Shown here: one piece after another, positions 63,037-64,000 of the stretch
How the letters are laid out: each line of letters starts with the position of its first letter
How positions within the stretch are numbered: position 1 is the stretch's first letter
Source: Sphingomonas sp. ERG5
Lineage (GTDB): Bacteria > Pseudomonadota > Alphaproteobacteria > Sphingomonadales > Sphingomonadaceae
Assembly (NCBI RefSeq): GCF_000803065.1
Contig: NZ_JSXI01000027.1
Span: 53,461-117,460 of the forward strand
Length of the DNA: 64,000 nt
Direction: 5' to 3'
Made by a program: the position numbers and the translations under genes
The notes under the pieces: generated by a model
What the model was told of the DNA's origin: nothing
Databases searched by the model: none
The model's input: only the letters and a program-made list of their open reading frames with translations

Positions 63037-63921
63037 TCAGCCGCCAAAATATGCCGGCTGATCGATATCGGCGAGGAGGCCGGGCTGTTGCGGATTCCAG
63101 CCAAGCGCTTTCCTGGTCCGCTCGCTCGAGGTCGGAATATCCATGCCGGCGAACATCGCGAACCAGCCGAAATGCTCAGCCGCTTCCTCCGGAGTCTGGG
63201 AGATCACCGGTACGCCGAGCCGGCGGCCGATGATCTCGGCGATCGATTTGAAGGGAACCCCCACGTCGTCAACCGCATGATAGGGGCCGCTCTCGACGCC
63301 CTGCTCGATCGCCAGCCGGTAAAGCCGCGCCGCATCGAGCCGATGCACGCCGGGCCAGCGATTCTGCCCATCGCCGATATAGGCCGCCACGCCTTTTTCA
63401 CGCGCAAGGCCGATCAGATGCGGGATGAAACCATGATCGCCCTCGCCATGCGTGGACGGGGCAAGGCGTACCGAGGACACACGCACCCCGCGCGCCGCGA
63501 CGGCGGCCGCTGCCCGTTCGGACGCGCGCAGGAAATCGGGCGACGGGCTGTCCGCCTCGGTTGCGATCCGGCCCGGCGCAAGCAGCGCGAGACCCGAAGT
63601 CACCAGCATGGGACGATCGGATCCCTCAAGCGCCGCGCCCAAAGCCTCGATCGCGCGCCGGTCGTCCTCGCAATTCTGCGCGAAGCGGGAGAAGTCGTGA
63701 TTGAAGGCGGTGTGAATGACCGCGTCCGCCACGCGTGCGCCCTCGCCAAGGCTTGCGAGATTCTCGATCGAGCCGCGCTGGGTTTCGGCGCCCATCTCCG
63801 CGAGCGTGTCGGCGCCGGCATCGGAGCGTGCGAGGCCAAGTACGTCATGGCCGCCCGCGATCAGTTCGCGAACGATGGCCGCGCCGACAAAGCCGGTCGC
63901 GCCGGTGACAAATATACGCAT
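63037..63921 (-). CDS. Extended SDR-family NAD(P)-dependent oxidoreductase/epimerase
   Basis: 294 residues. The dinucleotide site is VTGATGFVGAAIVRELI (about 5-21), followed by ADAVIHTAF, a SERAAAAVAARG helix where the usual Tyr-x-x-x-Lys would lie, and a C-terminal ALGWNPQQPGLLADI segment as in 3-beta-HSD/NAD-dependent epimerases. Because the YxxxK motif is replaced by S-E-R-A-A-A, catalysis may be altered. Cytosolic. It is followed by a strong hairpin and is the last complete gene in the window. Confidence 0.85.
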   Translation of the reverse strand: MRIFVTGATGFVGAAIVRELIAGGHDVLGLARSDAGADTLAEMGAETQRGSIENLASLGEGARVADAVIHTAFNHDFSRFAQNCEDDRRAIEALGAALEGSDRPMLVTSGLALLAPGRIATEADSPSPDFLRASERAAAAVAARGVRVSSVRLAPSTHGEGDHGFIPHLIGLAREKGVAAYIGDGQNRWPGVHRLDAARLYRLAIEQGVESGPYHAVDDVGVPFKSIAEIIGRRLGVPVISQTPEEAAEHFGWFAMFAGMDIPTSSERTRKALGWNPQQPGLLADIDQPAYFGG

Positions 63922-63981
63922 GGGGAAGGTCTCCGATGTTGACAGGGGCCTGTTATCGGGCGTTCATATATACTGTTAAAG

Positions 63982-64000
63982 CTGTGTCTTATACACATCT
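63982..64000 (+). other. Probable Tn5/Nextera mosaic-end adapter remnant
   Basis: CTGTGTCTTATACACATCT matches the 19-bp Tn5 mosaic end used in tagmentation libraries at 18 of 19 positions (G instead of C at position 5). It ends exactly at the window boundary, so the last bases are likely untrimmed adapter at a contig end, not genomic DNA. Confidence 0.85.

Noticed and set aside
63982..64000. Tn5-like end considered as a transposon terminus
   Set aside because: No transposase or second end; flush position at the edge fits library adapter.

Overview
The window looks like part of the chromosome of a sphingomonad-type alphaproteobacterium. The evidence is high GC content, GC-rich third codon positions, two large TonB-dependent receptors, a sphingomonad-style interspersed palindrome (61129-61201) and alphaproteobacterial versions of PDH E2/E3, bactofilin, phasin and ArfB. 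No rRNA, tRNA, CRISPR array, phage or IS element was seen. The last 19 bases match the Tn5/Nextera mosaic end with one mismatch, so the right edge is probably a contig end carrying adapter sequence.

Layout. 1-3790: a 5'-partial unknown gene diverges from a TonB-dependent receptor + ModE pair; a 25-bp palindrome resembling a ModE operator lies directly upstream of the receptor, suggesting a molybdate-regulated outer-membrane transporter. 3825-13539: ArfB, a DUF2971 protein, a TPR/double-HTH regulator with a beta-propeller partner, two SRPBCC proteins, a tryptophan-halogenase-family flavoprotein, a CPA2 antiporter, an FAD/NAD(P)-binding protein and free-methionine-R-sulfoxide reductase. 13653-16876: an RcnB-like repeat protein, a repeat-rich spacer, an M28 peptidase and a universal stress protein. 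17068-20382: pdhC, a small membrane protein, a hotdog thioesterase and lpdA as one operon. 20457-25780: amidohydrolase, GFA protein, MAPEG protein, alpha/beta hydrolase, bactofilin, a GT-C-like membrane protein and a small Cys/His protein.

25879-34736 is a lipid and storage-polymer region: a self-sufficient CYP102-type P450-reductase fusion, a WS/DGAT acyltransferase translationally coupled to a phasin, a secreted protein with three Cys-pair repeats, and a class III PHA synthase (triad Cys148/Asp302/His331) with a very short PhaE-like partner, a GNAT and an alpha/beta hydrolase. 34812-40658 is a complete RND tripartite efflux operon behind a 9-bp inverted repeat. 40788-47493 holds YaiI/DUF188, a DEAD-box helicase, a BaiN/HI0933-like flavoprotein probably starting at CTG, a GreA/B-like factor with a small HTH protein, and an ABC-F ATPase.

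47599-50168 is a tightly coupled operon of an HPr-kinase-like protein, a sulfotransferase, a PqqD-like RRE protein and a lasso-peptide B2-type protease. This is a RiPP maturation set without a visible precursor or cyclase, and is the most unusual system here together with the ModE-linked receptor. 50268-61103 is an eight-gene catabolic operon (TonB receptor, GH1 beta-glucosidase, SLC45/GPH-type transporter, amidase, second MFS, TetR, ALO-type sugar oxidase, DSD1-type PLP enzyme) behind a promoter with a perfect palindrome over its -35. It plausibly takes up and dismantles a glucoside that also carries an amide. The window ends with a UbiB-family kinase and an SDR protein separated by a perfect 16-bp hairpin.
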